Positions 1 to 8,580 of a stretch of DNA of 39,662 nt are shown in pieces. Position numbers and translations under genes: made by a program. This stretch comes from Nitrospinaceae bacterium. Lineage in GTDB: Bacteria; UBA8248. The stretch lies in assembly GCA_018669005.1 (NCBI GenBank), contig JABJAL010000059.1:1-39662 (forward strand). The letters run 5' to 3'. Under the pieces are notes generated by a model. The model ran no database searches, was not told where the DNA came from, and worked only from the letters and a program-made list of their open reading frames with translations. Each line of letters opens with the position of its first letter. Position 1 is the first letter of the stretch.

Positions 1-1
1 G

Positions 2-1639
2 GGTGTTGGAAACCCGCTCATCTATGTCGGCGCCACGACAGGTCGCGACGGCATCCACGGCGCCTCGATGGCCTCGGCGGGATTCGATGAAACCGCCGCC
101 GAAAAACGCCCCACGGTTCAGGTGGGCGACCCCTTCAAGGAAAAACTACTTCTCGAGGCTTGCCTCGAACTCATGGCCAACGGCGCGGTCGTCGGCATCC
201 AGGACATGGGGGCGGCCGGCCTTACGAGTTCCTCAGTTGAAATGGCGGGACGCGCCGGGACAGGGCTCATCCTCCGGCTGGACGGGGTACCCGCGCGCGA
301 GGAGGGTATGACGCCCTACGAATTCATGCTCTCTGAGAGCCAGGAGCGAATGCTCCTTGTGGCGGAGCGGGGGCGTGAGGCCGAGGTGCGTGAAATTTTT
401 GAGCGCTGGGATTTGCCCATAGCCATCGTAGGCGAGGTGACGGACGATGGCCGCTTGCGCGTGGAGTCGGGGGGCGAGGTGTTCGCAGATCTTCCGGTAG
501 ACGTGCTAACGGACGAGGCGCCGGTTTATGATCGCCCCATGTCTCCGGCCCGAGAGCTTCCGGCAACCGATCCGCTTGAAACCATCCCCGAGGAAACAGA
601 CCTGGGCGAGTCGCTTCTAAAACTTATGGGCGGCATGAGCCAGGGACAAAAAACACCCATATGGCGCCAGTACGACTATATGGTTCGCACAAATACACTG
701 GCGGGGCCCGGAGGTGACGCCGCTTTGGTGAGAATCAAGGGGACAAAAAAATCACTGGCCCTCACCACGGATGGAAATGCCCGCTACTGCATGCTCGATG
801 CTCATACGGGTGGCGCTCTCGCCGTGGCCGAGGCGGCGCGGAATATCAGCTGCACCGGCGCAACGCCGCTCGCTATGACGAACTGCCTCAACTTCGGGAA
901 CCCGGAGAACCCGGCGGTCATGGCCCAATTCTCGTCCGCTGTTGAAGGCATGTCCGAGGCATGCCGGGCGCTTGGAGTGCCGGTCGTATCGGGGAACGTG
1001 AGCTTTTACAACGAAACCCACGGCGAGGATATTTACCCCACCCCGATTGTCGGGATGGTGGGATTGATCGAGGACTCCCAAAAACGGGCCACTCAAGGAT
1101 TTGTCCGCGAAGGAGATGTCATCGCCCTGCTTCACCCGGCGGCGGAGCTTCCACTGTCCAAGGGGGGGGCGCATGAGTACGTCTGGGTGCTCTCGGGCCG
1201 CGAAGGAGGGGCCGCCCCGGCAATTTCCCTCGAATCAGAGGCTTTTGTGCAGGATCTCTGCCGCAAGGCTATCGCCTCGGGGCTCCTGGGCTCGGCCCAT
1301 GACCTATCGGACGGTGGTCTGGGGGTAGCGCTCGCCGAGTGCGCGCTCTCATCAAGGGGCGGGGGACTAGGTGCTAATATCCGCCTTCCAGAATGCGGTG
1401 GGCGACTCGACGGCATATTTTTTGGCGAAGTGGCGTCGAGAATACTCGTTTCTGCCTCGCCCGATGCATTTGTGCAATTACGAAAAATGGCGGAGAGTCA
1501 CGAGGTCGGCTGCTATCAGATCGGGCAGGTGGCGGCAGGCTCTCTTCGCGTCGAGGCGCCCGACGGGGCAATCGCAATGGAACTGGAGCTAGACAATTTA
1601 ATGGCCGCCTGGAGCGGCGCCCTGGGAGAACTTCTCTAA
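2..1639 (+). CDS. purL: Phosphoribosylformylglycinamidine synthase subunit PurL, 5'-truncated
   Basis: PurL uses ATP and glutamine-derived ammonia to turn FGAR into FGAM in de novo purine synthesis. The reading frame is open from the window edge, so the N-terminus lies outside; 545 residues are visible. The edge peptide GVGNPLIYVGATTGRDGIHG is the end of the first AIRS-type half. Later come TTDGNARYCMLDAHTGGALA, the metal/ATP region of the second half, and SAHDLSDGGLGVALAEC, a conserved C-terminal AIRS signature. No glutaminase domain follows the C-terminus, so this is the small PurL that works with separate PurQ and PurS, which are not in the window. The stop overlaps the purF start (TAATG), implying translational coupling. 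An internal ATG at 68 is not the true start, because family motifs lie upstream of it. Confidence 0.96.
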   Translation, partial: GVGNPLIYVGATTGRDGIHGASMASAGFDETAAEKRPTVQVGDPFKEKLLLEACLELMANGAVVGIQDMGAAGLTSSSVEMAGRAGTGLILRLDGVPAREEGMTPYEFMLSESQERMLLVAERGREAEVREIFERWDLPIAIVGEVTDDGRLRVESGGEVFADLPVDVLTDEAPVYDRPMSPARELPATDPLETIPEETDLGESLLKLMGGMSQGQKTPIWRQYDYMVRTNTLAGPGGDAALVRIKGTKKSLALTTDGNARYCMLDAHTGGALAVAEAARNISCTGATPLAMTNCLNFGNPENPAVMAQFSSAVEGMSEACRALGVPVVSGNVSFYNETHGEDIYPTPIVGMVGLIEDSQKRATQGFVREGDVIALLHPAAELPLSKGGAHEYVWVLSGREGGAAPAISLESEAFVQDLCRKAIASGLLGSAHDLSDGGLGVALAECALSSRGGGLGANIRLPECGGRLDGIFFGEVASRILVSASPDAFVQLRKMAESHEVGCYQIGQVAAGSLRVEAPDGAIAMELELDNLMAAWSGALGELL

Positions 1640-3081
1640 TGCCGATGAGCGATGAGTGTGTCCATGAATCATGCGCCGTATTCGGCATCTACGGCCACCC
1701 AGAGGCGGCAAACCTGACCTATCTGGGCCTCTACGCCCTCCAACACAGAGGCCAGGAGAGCTCAGGTATCGTGGCCTCGAACGGCGAGAAGGTCCACAGC
1801 GAAATCGGGATGGGCCATGTCGCCGATATTTTCGATGAAAACCGCCTCTCAAAGCTAAATGGTCATATGGCCATCGGGCATAACCGATATTCGACCGCAG
1901 GCGAGTCGGGCATCGTCAACGCCCAGCCCTTTTTGATCGATCACTCTCGCGGCATCCTCGCATTGGGCCACAACGGCAACCTCGTCAACGCAGGCCGCCT
2001 CCGAGGCGAGCTTGAGAACAGCGGCTCGATATTCAGGAGCACGACAGACAGCGAAGTGATCCTCCACCTCATTGCCAGATCCTCGGAAGAGGAAACAGAA
2101 CCGGCAATTCTCGATGCGCTTAACCGTTTGGAGGGCGCCTTCACCCTCACTATGATGACACGCGACACGCTTATCGGTGTGCGCGATCCCCACGGCTTTA
2201 GGCCACTTGTTCTAGGAAAACTGGACAAAGATAACGGTGAGCCGGCTTGGGTGCTTGCCAGCGAGACCTGCGCCCTTGATCTCATCGATGCCGAGTTCGA
2301 ACGCGAGATCCTTCCCGGAGAGATGCTCATCGTTGATGAAAATGGTCCGCGCAGCATTTTTCCTTTTCCTGCTACAGAGCCCAAACAATGCATTTTTGAA
2401 TTCATCTACTTCGCCAGACCCGACAGCCATATATTCGGAGACAATGTGTATTCCGTGCGCCGAAATCTGGGCGTGCAACTGGCCAAGGAGAATCCCATCG
2501 ATGCCGACATGGTGATACCCGTCCCGGACTCAGGTTTAGCCGTCGCCACAGGCTACGCCGCAGAATCTGGCATCCCGATGGAAATGGGCTTGGTTAGAAA
2601 CCACTACGTCGGTCGAACCTTCATCGAGCCCCAGAACGCCATCCGCCATTTTGGCGTTAAAGTGAAGCTCAACCCCATAAATTCATTTCTTGAGGGAAAG
2701 CGTGTCGTTGTCGTTGATGATTCCATTGTTCGCGGTACAACAAGCCGAAAAATAGTCGAAATGATCCGCCACGCCGGGGCGAGCGAGGTTCATATGCGTA
2801 TCAGTTCGCCTCCGATAACGAGTCCCTGTTATTTCGGAATCGACATGCCGACCCACGAGGAGTTAATTGCCTCGGAGAGCACGGTGGAGGAAATCAGGGC
2901 GCACCTTGGTGCCGATTCCCTGTCCTACTTAAGCCTTGAGGGCCTTGATAAGTGCGTCGAGCCACGGCAAAACAATTTTTGCTCGGCCTGCTTCACCGGA
3001 AATTACCCTCTTCAAATCGAGACTCATGACGCACAACTATCTCTTTTCAGGGAACTTAGAACGAGTGAGCACCGCGCATGA
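1639..3081 (+). CDS. purF: Amidophosphoribosyltransferase PurF
   Basis: PurF makes 5-phosphoribosylamine from PRPP and glutamine, the first committed step of purine synthesis. The start chosen is ATG 1639, overlapping the purL stop. It gives an 11-residue propeptide before Cys12 (ESCAVFGIYG), the glutaminase nucleophile exposed by self-processing in Bacillus-type PurF. The Ntn glutaminase half shows LQHRGQESSG and GHNRYSTAG, and the transferase half shows the PRPP loop VVVVDDSIVRGTTSRK. Cysteines in KQCIFEF, SPCYFGID and FCSACF are placed like the four 4Fe-4S ligands of the B. subtilis enzyme, so an iron-sulfur, oxygen-sensitive form is inferred. Length is 480 aa, normal for the family. An in-frame extension back to 1393 lies inside purL and is rejected. 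Confidence 0.97.
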   Translation: MPMSDECVHESCAVFGIYGHPEAANLTYLGLYALQHRGQESSGIVASNGEKVHSEIGMGHVADIFDENRLSKLNGHMAIGHNRYSTAGESGIVNAQPFLIDHSRGILALGHNGNLVNAGRLRGELENSGSIFRSTTDSEVILHLIARSSEEETEPAILDALNRLEGAFTLTMMTRDTLIGVRDPHGFRPLVLGKLDKDNGEPAWVLASETCALDLIDAEFEREILPGEMLIVDENGPRSIFPFPATEPKQCIFEFIYFARPDSHIFGDNVYSVRRNLGVQLAKENPIDADMVIPVPDSGLAVATGYAAESGIPMEMGLVRNHYVGRTFIEPQNAIRHFGVKVKLNPINSFLEGKRVVVVDDSIVRGTTSRKIVEMIRHAGASEVHMRISSPPITSPCYFGIDMPTHEELIASESTVEEIRAHLGADSLSYLSLEGLDKCVEPRQNNFCSACFTGNYPLQIETHDAQLSLFRELRTSEHRA

Positions 3082-3150
3082 TGATGGCCATATTAAACAT
3101 TACAGACTAAAGTTAAATCTTTCTTTTTCTTAGAATTTTGTGAATTTCAA

Positions 3151-3179
3151 TTGACCACCCGATAGCCTAACGCTACTAT
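3151..3179 (+). promoter_or_regulatory. Sigma-70-type promoter for the LysM transglycosylase gene
   Basis: TTGACC at 3151-3156 and TACTAT at 3174-3179 are separated by exactly 17 bases. Both hexamers match the housekeeping consensus at five of six positions. Initiation would fall near 3186, about 45 bases before the gene start at 3231. The stretch between purF and this promoter is AT-rich and holds no gene. Confidence 0.6.
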
Positions 3180-3230
3180 TTCACCAATAGCCTCCTCCCG
3201 ATGCTTCGCCCAATGTCAGGGAATTAACTT

Positions 3231-4733
3231 TTGCGGATGTATTTTTCAACCTACCTAAGGTGGGGGATTTTTCCTCTCGTCCTCTTGTTCGCCGCAGGCT
3301 GCACGGCAGGCGGCCAAATGGGGGAAGCTCCCGTTCGATCGGCTGCCACGCCACCCCGGCAAAACATGCCGAAACGCCATGTCGTCGTCGCAAAAGAAAA
3401 CAAACCGACACCGGCCTCAAAAGAAAAATCCCTGACAAAAAAACCGGCGGAGGAGCCCACCAAAAAAATTGGCTCGCCCCATGATCTCATCCTCGATCTT
3501 CCCGCCACATCGGAAGATGAAGAGCACACTGCAGCCCTTAAGCCAATCCGCAAGACGGGAGAAATACCCACCAAACCTTTTACGTTCGATATTCCCATTG
3601 TGCGCAATACCGCTGTTGATCGTTGGATCGAGTACTTCACAGGCTCTGGAAGGGCAAATTTTGCGATATGGCTGAGCCGGGGGGGACGCTACATCAAGAC
3701 ATTCCGGGAAATCTTCAAGGACAATAACCTTCCCCAGGATTTGGCCTATCTCTCGCTCATCGAAAGCGGCTTCAGCCTTCGTGCCAGGTCAAGGGCCGGC
3801 GCTGTTGGCCCCTGGCAATTCATGCCTGCCACGGCCCGTCGAAGCGGCCTCAAAGTTAACCGCTATGTCGATGAGCGACGGCATCCCATCAAGGCGACCC
3901 ACGCCGCCGTCTATCTTTTGACAGCACTGTATAAGGAATTTGGCCATTGGGACCTAGCTTTGGCCGCCTACAATAGCGGAGAGAACCGGATTCGGCGCGC
4001 CCGTAAAAGATCGGGCCGCAAAACATTTTGGGCGCTCACCCGGACACGCTACATACCCAATGAAACGAAAAACTATGTTCCAAAGTTTTTGGCTGGTCTG
4101 ATTATCGCCAAAAACCCGGAAGTTTTTGGTTTTTCCGGCATCGACTACCAAAAACCCAGGCGCTGGGAAACGGTTGCCCTTCCCCGCGGGATGAGTCTGA
4201 AAAGCATCGCTCGGATGGCGGGTGCGCCACTAAAATCGATACAGGATCTCAACTCAGAGCTTCGCTGGAGATACACACCGCCTGTTAAGGGCCATCTTCT
4301 TCGCCTGCCGTCCGGCACGGCCAATCGTTTCCTTGAAATCCTGGCCAAAACTCCCAGGGAGCCGATACCTGTCTCCGGCCACTACCGCATACTTCCAGGC
4401 GATACGTTCGGGCTACTCGCAAAGCGATTTGGAATTTCTCTTCATAAAATGCTGGAACTCAACGCGCATCTCAACCCGCGCCGCCTGCGGGTGGGGACAC
4501 CCATCTTTCTCCCCCAGAAAAAAACATCTATAAGAACATCTATTCTCACCTCAAGAAATGGTGGTATGAAAAAACCGCCAAAGGCAAAAGCGCATCATGT
4601 CGTCGGCCCGGGAGAGAATCTATGGGTCATCGCACGGCAATATGGCGTGTCCACCAATCAACTTCTACGGCTTAACGGTCTTAAACCATCGACCAAAATC
4701 CACCCGGGCAACCGAATTATCATCCATCGCTAG
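3231..4733 (+). CDS. Membrane-bound lytic murein transglycosylase (MltD-like) lipoprotein with LysM domains
   Basis: This is a predicted cell-wall-cleaving enzyme of the periplasm, anchored as a lipoprotein. The N-terminus has a hydrophobic stretch ending in the lipobox LFAAGC (Cys near residue 24). A low-complexity Lys/Pro linker follows, then an SLT domain at about 150-260. The catalytic Glu is in LSLIESGF (residue 178), followed by GAVGPWQFMPATAR and LALAAYNSGENRI, typical of family 1 transglycosylases. Two LysM peptidoglycan-binding repeats lie at about 384-427 and 455-499, and a degenerate third may lie near 320-365. The TTG at 3231 is chosen because AGGGA sits 8 bases upstream; ATG 3237 (14 bases from it) is the alternative. 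The domain order and size match MltD, though DniR/MltD-like paralogues cannot be excluded. Confidence 0.9.
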   Translation: MRMYFSTYLRWGIFPLVLLFAAGCTAGGQMGEAPVRSAATPPRQNMPKRHVVVAKENKPTPASKEKSLTKKPAEEPTKKIGSPHDLILDLPATSEDEEHTAALKPIRKTGEIPTKPFTFDIPIVRNTAVDRWIEYFTGSGRANFAIWLSRGGRYIKTFREIFKDNNLPQDLAYLSLIESGFSLRARSRAGAVGPWQFMPATARRSGLKVNRYVDERRHPIKATHAAVYLLTALYKEFGHWDLALAAYNSGENRIRRARKRSGRKTFWALTRTRYIPNETKNYVPKFLAGLIIAKNPEVFGFSGIDYQKPRRWETVALPRGMSLKSIARMAGAPLKSIQDLNSELRWRYTPPVKGHLLRLPSGTANRFLEILAKTPREPIPVSGHYRILPGDTFGLLAKRFGISLHKMLELNAHLNPRRLRVGTPIFLPQKKTSIRTSILTSRNGGMKKPPKAKAHHVVGPGENLWVIARQYGVSTNQLLRLNGLKPSTKIHPGNRIIIHR

Positions 4734-4792
4734 CACTAGCCTCCCTTTCAAGCCAATTCCTCTAAAAACATAGCGTTTTCAAAGGCTATTCC

Positions 4793-4821
4793 TTGACACT
4801 GCAACGGAGGCTACCTAGAAT
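4793..4821 (+). promoter_or_regulatory. Near-consensus sigma-70 promoter upstream of bamD
   Basis: TTGACA (4793-4798) and TAGAAT (4816-4821) are separated by 17 bases: a perfect -35 and a five-of-six -10. Transcription would begin near 4828, leaving a leader of about 85 bases before the chosen bamD start. It is one of the strongest-looking promoters in the window and probably also serves the downstream sigma factor gene. Confidence 0.65.
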
Positions 4822-4913
4822 TTCCCCTACGTTTGAGGATGAGAGGCACCCATTGCCATTCCATCCCAGGAGCTAATCATCTTCCGCATATCACCGGAGT
4901 TCTTAGAAATACG

Positions 4914-5681
4914 ATGAAACGAATACACCCTGGCATGGTCAAAAACATCCTTGTCATTTCTTTTTTAGCCTTGATTGCAACCGGATGTATTTCCCGCTCC
5001 AAGGAGCAGGCCACACCTGGAGAGTTGTTTGTCCTGGGCCAGCAAGATCTGCGCTCGGATCGTTTCGAGGCAGCTCGCCAGGCCTTCAAACGACTTCTTC
5101 GCGAGTATCCTGACAGCAAGCACCGGCGCACCGCTCTGCTGAACCTGGCGGATTCATACTTCCAAGAAGAAGAATATCTTGAGGCGAAAGTCCAGTACTC
5201 TGAATTTGTACAGCTCTACCCTGTCAGCCCGCACACATCAAAAGCCTACTTTTTCCTAGGCATGTCTGACTTCAACCGAATTTTGGACTTTGACCGGGAT
5301 CAGTCAATTGCAAATGACGCGCTCAAAAGCTTCAGGGCGGTGAAAAAGAGATTCCCGCGATCTAAATTCAGCAAGAAAAGCGACGAAAAAATAAAAAAGA
5401 TCAGAAGCCTCCTTGCGAGCAGCGAACTGTTCATCGCGAATTTTTATCTGCGGCGAGGACAGCGGGTTTCCGCTATTCCGAGATACCGGGATATCATCAA
5501 AAATTATCGTGACCAGCCAGAAATTCGAGCCGAGGCAATCTACCAAATGGGTGAGAGCTTTCGACTTGAGGAAAGTTACGAGAAAGCCGGACAAACTTAT
5601 CGGATCCTCATCGAGGAGCATCCGACGAGCCCATTTTCTCAGGATGCATATGACCGCCTGCTCTCACTGACTAGCAAATAG
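4914..5681 (+). CDS. bamD: Outer membrane assembly lipoprotein BamD
   Basis: BamD is the essential TPR lipoprotein of the BAM complex that inserts beta-barrel proteins into the outer membrane. The ATG at 4914 gives 255 aa with a short positive N-terminus, a hydrophobic core and lipobox LIATGC. The mature part has tandem TPR-like units: LGQQDLRSDRFEAARQAFKR, ADSYFQEEEYLEAKVQYSEF, and C-terminal GESFRLEESYEKAGQTYRIL. The length matches the family (about 245 aa in E. coli). The frame is open further up to 4833, but that would add an implausible 27 residues before the signal peptide. ATG 4935 is another possible start. It could be called a YfiO/YbgF-like TPR lipoprotein, but size and repeat spacing favour BamD. 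Confidence 0.88.
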   Translation: MKRIHPGMVKNILVISFLALIATGCISRSKEQATPGELFVLGQQDLRSDRFEAARQAFKRLLREYPDSKHRRTALLNLADSYFQEEEYLEAKVQYSEFVQLYPVSPHTSKAYFFLGMSDFNRILDFDRDQSIANDALKSFRAVKKRFPRSKFSKKSDEKIKKIRSLLASSELFIANFYLRRGQRVSAIPRYRDIIKNYRDQPEIRAEAIYQMGESFRLEESYEKAGQTYRILIEEHPTSPFSQDAYDRLLSLTSK

Positions 5682-5741
5682 TGAGGCTCCTGCTCCGGCT
5701 GGCCAGGCAAGTCATATCGAATCCACCTTTGGATTAACTGA

Positions 5742-6743
5742 ATGGCCAAAAAACCGGCAGCAAAAGGCAAGACCAAGCGCCCTGTGGCGAAAAAAAAAGT
5801 TGCCAAAAAATCCACCACAGTAAAATCTAAAGGCAAACAAAGCGCTGCGCCTGCAGATGAAGACAAAGCGCCACAACGACCGAACATAGGCGCTCCACCA
5901 AATGCCCAAGAGCCTAGTCTCGGCGAGGATACCCTCTCCATTTATCTCCATGAACTAGGCCAATACGACGTTCTTACCCGAGAGGCGGAACACGAATTTG
6001 CCGTTAAGTCCCAGGCCGGTGACGAGGAGGCCTTCAACCATCTCGTTCGCTCGAATCTGCGGTATGTCGTCAGTGTAGCCAATCGCTACAAAGGATTTGG
6101 CCTCTCCCTTGAGGATTTGATCAACGAGGGAAACATCGGCCTCATTCATGCCATCAAGCGCTTCGATCCAGAACGCGGCGTCAAACTAATCACCTACGCC
6201 GTGTGGTGGATACGGCAAAGCATCATGCACTCCATCGCCGATCATACGGGCACGGTTCGTCTGCCAATCAAGCAGGCCGGGATGATACATAAAATCTCCT
6301 CCACCCATCGAGCATTTCGGCAAGAATTTGGGCGCGATGCCACCGAAGAAGAGCTGTCCGAGAAACTTCAGCTTAAAGCCACAGATATCGAAAACGTCAT
6401 GCGCGTTTACCGAAGATATCTTTCCCTCGACGCGCCCATCTCCGAGAGCGATGAGACGAGCTATCTCGACATGCTTGAGGAAAAGAACGCCACAAGCGCC
6501 GAGGAGAACGTTTTTCAACACTCGCTGGAGGATGAAATTGGCGAGCTTCTCGCGGATCTCGAACCCCGGGAGAAAGAGATTATCCGTATGCGCTACGGAT
6601 TCGATGGCGACCCGATGACCCTTGAGGAGATCGGCAACAAAGTCGGGCTCTCTCGCGAGAGAATTCGTCAGATTGAAAAAAAGGTGATTCGGCGATTTCG
6701 GGCCCGCGCCAAAAACAAAACCCTTTTGGATTATCTGAGATAG
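5742..6743 (+). CDS. RpoD-family RNA polymerase sigma factor with Lys-rich N-terminal tail
   Basis: This group-1/2-type sigma-70 factor directs RNA polymerase to promoters. Region 1.2 is near residues 62-88. Region 2 is at about 100-167 with LVRSNLRYVVSVANRYKGFG, the core-binding LEDLINEGNIGLIHAIKRFD and the -10-binding ITYAVWWIRQSIMHSI. Region 3 follows, and region 4 at 268-320 ends in a helix-turn-helix (LEEIGNKVGLSRERIRQIE). There is no region 1.1. Instead the first 32 residues hold 13 Lys and 1 Arg in AKK/AKG-type repeats, resembling histone-H1-like tails. At 333 aa it is shorter than the usual primary RpoD, so a stationary-phase or alternative factor (RpoS-like) is inferred; its regulon cannot be told from sequence. 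The bamD gene ends 60 bases upstream. Confidence 0.9.
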   Translation: MAKKPAAKGKTKRPVAKKKVAKKSTTVKSKGKQSAAPADEDKAPQRPNIGAPPNAQEPSLGEDTLSIYLHELGQYDVLTREAEHEFAVKSQAGDEEAFNHLVRSNLRYVVSVANRYKGFGLSLEDLINEGNIGLIHAIKRFDPERGVKLITYAVWWIRQSIMHSIADHTGTVRLPIKQAGMIHKISSTHRAFRQEFGRDATEEELSEKLQLKATDIENVMRVYRRYLSLDAPISESDETSYLDMLEEKNATSAEENVFQHSLEDEIGELLADLEPREKEIIRMRYGFDGDPMTLEEIGNKVGLSRERIRQIEKKVIRRFRARAKNKTLLDYLR

Positions 6744-6746
6744 CCC

Positions 6747-7379
6747 GTGCCCCAGAATAATTCATCACTAGATGCCGAAAAATCCGCTAGCCCCGAGATC
6801 CAAAAAAATACCAGTTGGCTCGAATCGGGGGCGCAGATCCTCGCGAGCAGCAGAGAAGGCGGATTATCCCTTCCAAATTGGCTGACCCTGGCTCGAATAT
6901 TCATGCTGCCCATTCTCGTTCTTTTCTTGCTCCAGGGCTCCCCCCTGGCCCGCCTAATCGCCGCAGGCATCTTCATCGCATCTGCCCTGACGGACTGGCT
7001 CGACGGCTATTTGGCGAGGAAACATGGCCAAATAACGCCCCTGGGAGAGCTCCTCGACCCAGTTGCCGACAAACTTCTCATCATGGCGGCCTTGCTGCCC
7101 TTGGTGGCCCTGGGAAAGGTGGATGCCTGGCTTGTGGGTATTCTTCTCGGGCGAGAATTTCTCGTAACGGCGATGCGGGCCGTGGCCCTTCGCCAAGGAT
7201 TAGTGGTCCCAGCCAGTCCCATCGGAAAAACCAAGATGGGCCTTGAAGTGGCGGCAATAATTTTCCTCATACTCGAACTGCTGCCGCCTATCGGTATTAC
7301 TCTGATCTGGGCCGCCATGATCGTGGCGGTCGTCTCTGCTATCGACTATTTCCGCAAAATTGCCCGTGAGCTTACGTGA
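6747..7379 (+). CDS. pgsA: CDP-diacylglycerol-glycerol-3-phosphate 3-phosphatidyltransferase PgsA
   Basis: PgsA makes phosphatidylglycerol phosphate from CDP-diacylglycerol and glycerol-3-phosphate at the inner membrane. The CDP-alcohol phosphotransferase signature is complete: D83-x-x-D86-G87-x-x-A90-R91, then G100, D104 and D108. The rest is a series of hydrophobic helices. The start is GTG 6747, three bases after the sigma factor stop. No better start exists before the conserved LPNWLTLARI block, so the polar N-terminal extension of about 40 residues seems real and is longer than usual. The stop overlaps plsY (GTGA), forming a phospholipid gene pair. Confidence 0.92.
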   Translation: MPQNNSSLDAEKSASPEIQKNTSWLESGAQILASSREGGLSLPNWLTLARIFMLPILVLFLLQGSPLARLIAAGIFIASALTDWLDGYLARKHGQITPLGELLDPVADKLLIMAALLPLVALGKVDAWLVGILLGREFLVTAMRAVALRQGLVVPASPIGKTKMGLEVAAIIFLILELLPPIGITLIWAAMIVAVVSAIDYFRKIARELT

Positions 7380-8014
7380 TCTCTCTTGTCGGTGTATTCC
7401 TTGTCTCGGCTTTTCTGGGCGCCATCCCTTTTGGGCTGCTTGTCACCAAATGTCTTGGTCGCGATGACCCGAGAGAGGGCGGGAGCGGCAACATTGGCGC
7501 GACCAATGTACTTAGAACCAGTGGCTGGGCGACCGCTCTGCTTACACTGGCAGGAGATATCCTAAAGGGCTCGGTCTCAGTCGCTTTTGTGCCTGGCCTC
7601 CTAATCGCCTCGCCGGAGAGCTTACCCGCTACGGGCTTACCCGCTACGGGCTTACCCGCTGCGGGCGTCGCGGCCATCGCGGCGGTGCTGGGCCACATGT
7701 ATTCTCCATTCACGGGCTTTAACGGCGGGAAAGGCGTGGCCACGGGACTGGGCGTATTTGCCCTCCTGATGCCCGTGCCGACAGCACTTTCGGTGGGCGT
7801 TTTTATCGCGACGGTGAGCATCACACGATATGTTTCTCTCGGCTCGTGCTTGGCGGCGCTCGTGATTCCGATTGCGGCCGTGGTGGCAGCCTATCCCAGC
7901 GAGAAATTAGTGGCGGCTGTGGTGATAAGTGCCCTAATCATTTTGAGGCACAAGGACAATATCGGGCGTCTCATTCGGGGCGAGGAAAACCGATTCGGAA
8001 CGAAAAAAAGCTAA
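7376..8014 (+). CDS. plsY: Glycerol-3-phosphate acyltransferase PlsY
   Basis: PlsY transfers an acyl group from acyl-phosphate to glycerol-3-phosphate, giving lysophosphatidic acid, the first step of phospholipid synthesis. It is an integral membrane protein of 212 aa. The three family motifs are present: GSGNIGATNVLR near residue 37, GHMYSPFTGFNGGKGVATG near 105, and a C-terminal segment with LIILRHKDNIGRLIRGEENR. The GTG start overlaps the pgsA stop by four bases. A Leu-Pro-Ala-Thr-Gly tandem repeat is inserted in a loop between membrane segments, just before the second motif. The catalytic motifs are intact, so the enzyme is expected to be active. Confidence 0.93.
   Translation: MISLVGVFLVSAFLGAIPFGLLVTKCLGRDDPREGGSGNIGATNVLRTSGWATALLTLAGDILKGSVSVAFVPGLLIASPESLPATGLPATGLPAAGVAAIAAVLGHMYSPFTGFNGGKGVATGLGVFALLMPVPTALSVGVFIATVSITRYVSLGSCLAALVIPIAAVVAAYPSEKLVAAVVISALIILRHKDNIGRLIRGEENRFGTKKS
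7621..7665 (+). repeat. Three in-frame 15-bp tandem repeats inside plsY
   Basis: The unit CTTACCCGCTACGGG occurs at 7621-7635, 7636-7650 and 7651-7665; only the last copy has one change (A to G). Each copy adds five residues (LPATG/LPAAG) to a PlsY loop. Near-identity of copies suggests recent slippage. Confidence 0.95.
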
Positions 8015-8056
8015 AGAGAATTCTGCCTTCGGCGCCCGGCGTGTTTCGCCAGGTCG

Positions 8057-8434
8057 TTGAATAATTATGATTGGGTAGTAATGGTTACTGGATGCGCACC
8101 AATATTCATACTTGGACTGCTCGGTGTTTCCCTGGGAAGCTGGTTTTTCGGCACCCATATCGCAGCGCGTCTTACGGGTCTTGTTGCACTAGCGGGCTTC
8201 ATGCTCTATTTCGCACTTCTCAACTGGACGGCACAATCCAACATTGCCCGAAAAAACACGATGGAAAAATCAGAACCCGATGAAAAAACCACGGACAACG
8301 TAGAAGGTGATGTTCCTTTCACAGACGAGGATCGCCTCGAATGGAATCATTACCTCAAATCCGAGGGGAGAATCCTCTGGACAGGATTCGTCTTTTTGGC
8401 AGTGGTCATTGTGGCCCTCATTGTAAGGAAGTAG
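8057..8434 (+). CDS. Small membrane protein of unknown function
   Basis: I do not recognise this family. The 125-residue product has three hydrophobic segments. Two are near the N-terminus (about residues 6-31 and 39-57), and one is at the extreme C-terminus (about 105-123, ending VALIVRK). Between them lies a charged loop rich in Glu, Asp and Lys. The start is uncertain: TTG 8057 gives the longest product, and ATG 8081 would remove eight residues. It lies 42 bases after plsY on the same strand and may be part of that transcript. Coding is supported by the clean membrane/soluble pattern and by the absence of a competing frame. Confidence 0.6.
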   Translation: MNNYDWVVMVTGCAPIFILGLLGVSLGSWFFGTHIAARLTGLVALAGFMLYFALLNWTAQSNIARKNTMEKSEPDEKTTDNVEGDVPFTDEDRLEWNHYLKSEGRILWTGFVFLAVVIVALIVRK

Positions 8435-8453
8435 GCTTTCCAACTTCCCCCAG

Positions 8454-8500
8454 TTGCATGAATCAACACAAAACGTTTAAATACAATATATTATGTATTT
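8454..8500 (+). promoter_or_regulatory. Possible promoter with overlapping dyad upstream of the MscS gene
   Basis: TTGCAT (8454-8459) and TTAAAT (8477-8482) are 17 bases apart, a fair but weak sigma-70 match. A dyad AAATACA (8479-8485) / TGTATTT (8494-8500) overlaps the -10 side and could be an operator or a cruciform. The stretch is markedly AT-rich compared with its neighbours. No regulator can be assigned. Confidence 0.35.
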
Positions 8501-8580
8501 GGCCTCTCGGGCCGCTATGCTGTAGATATGAGCGTGGCCGGGATTTTGCTCCAGACAATTTCGCTCCAAACTAAAGGACC

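Noticed and set aside
7621-7665. CRISPR array
   Set aside because: The repeats are 15-bp direct tandem copies with no spacers; the repeats in rpsA and the FmdB-like gene are also coding tandem repeats.
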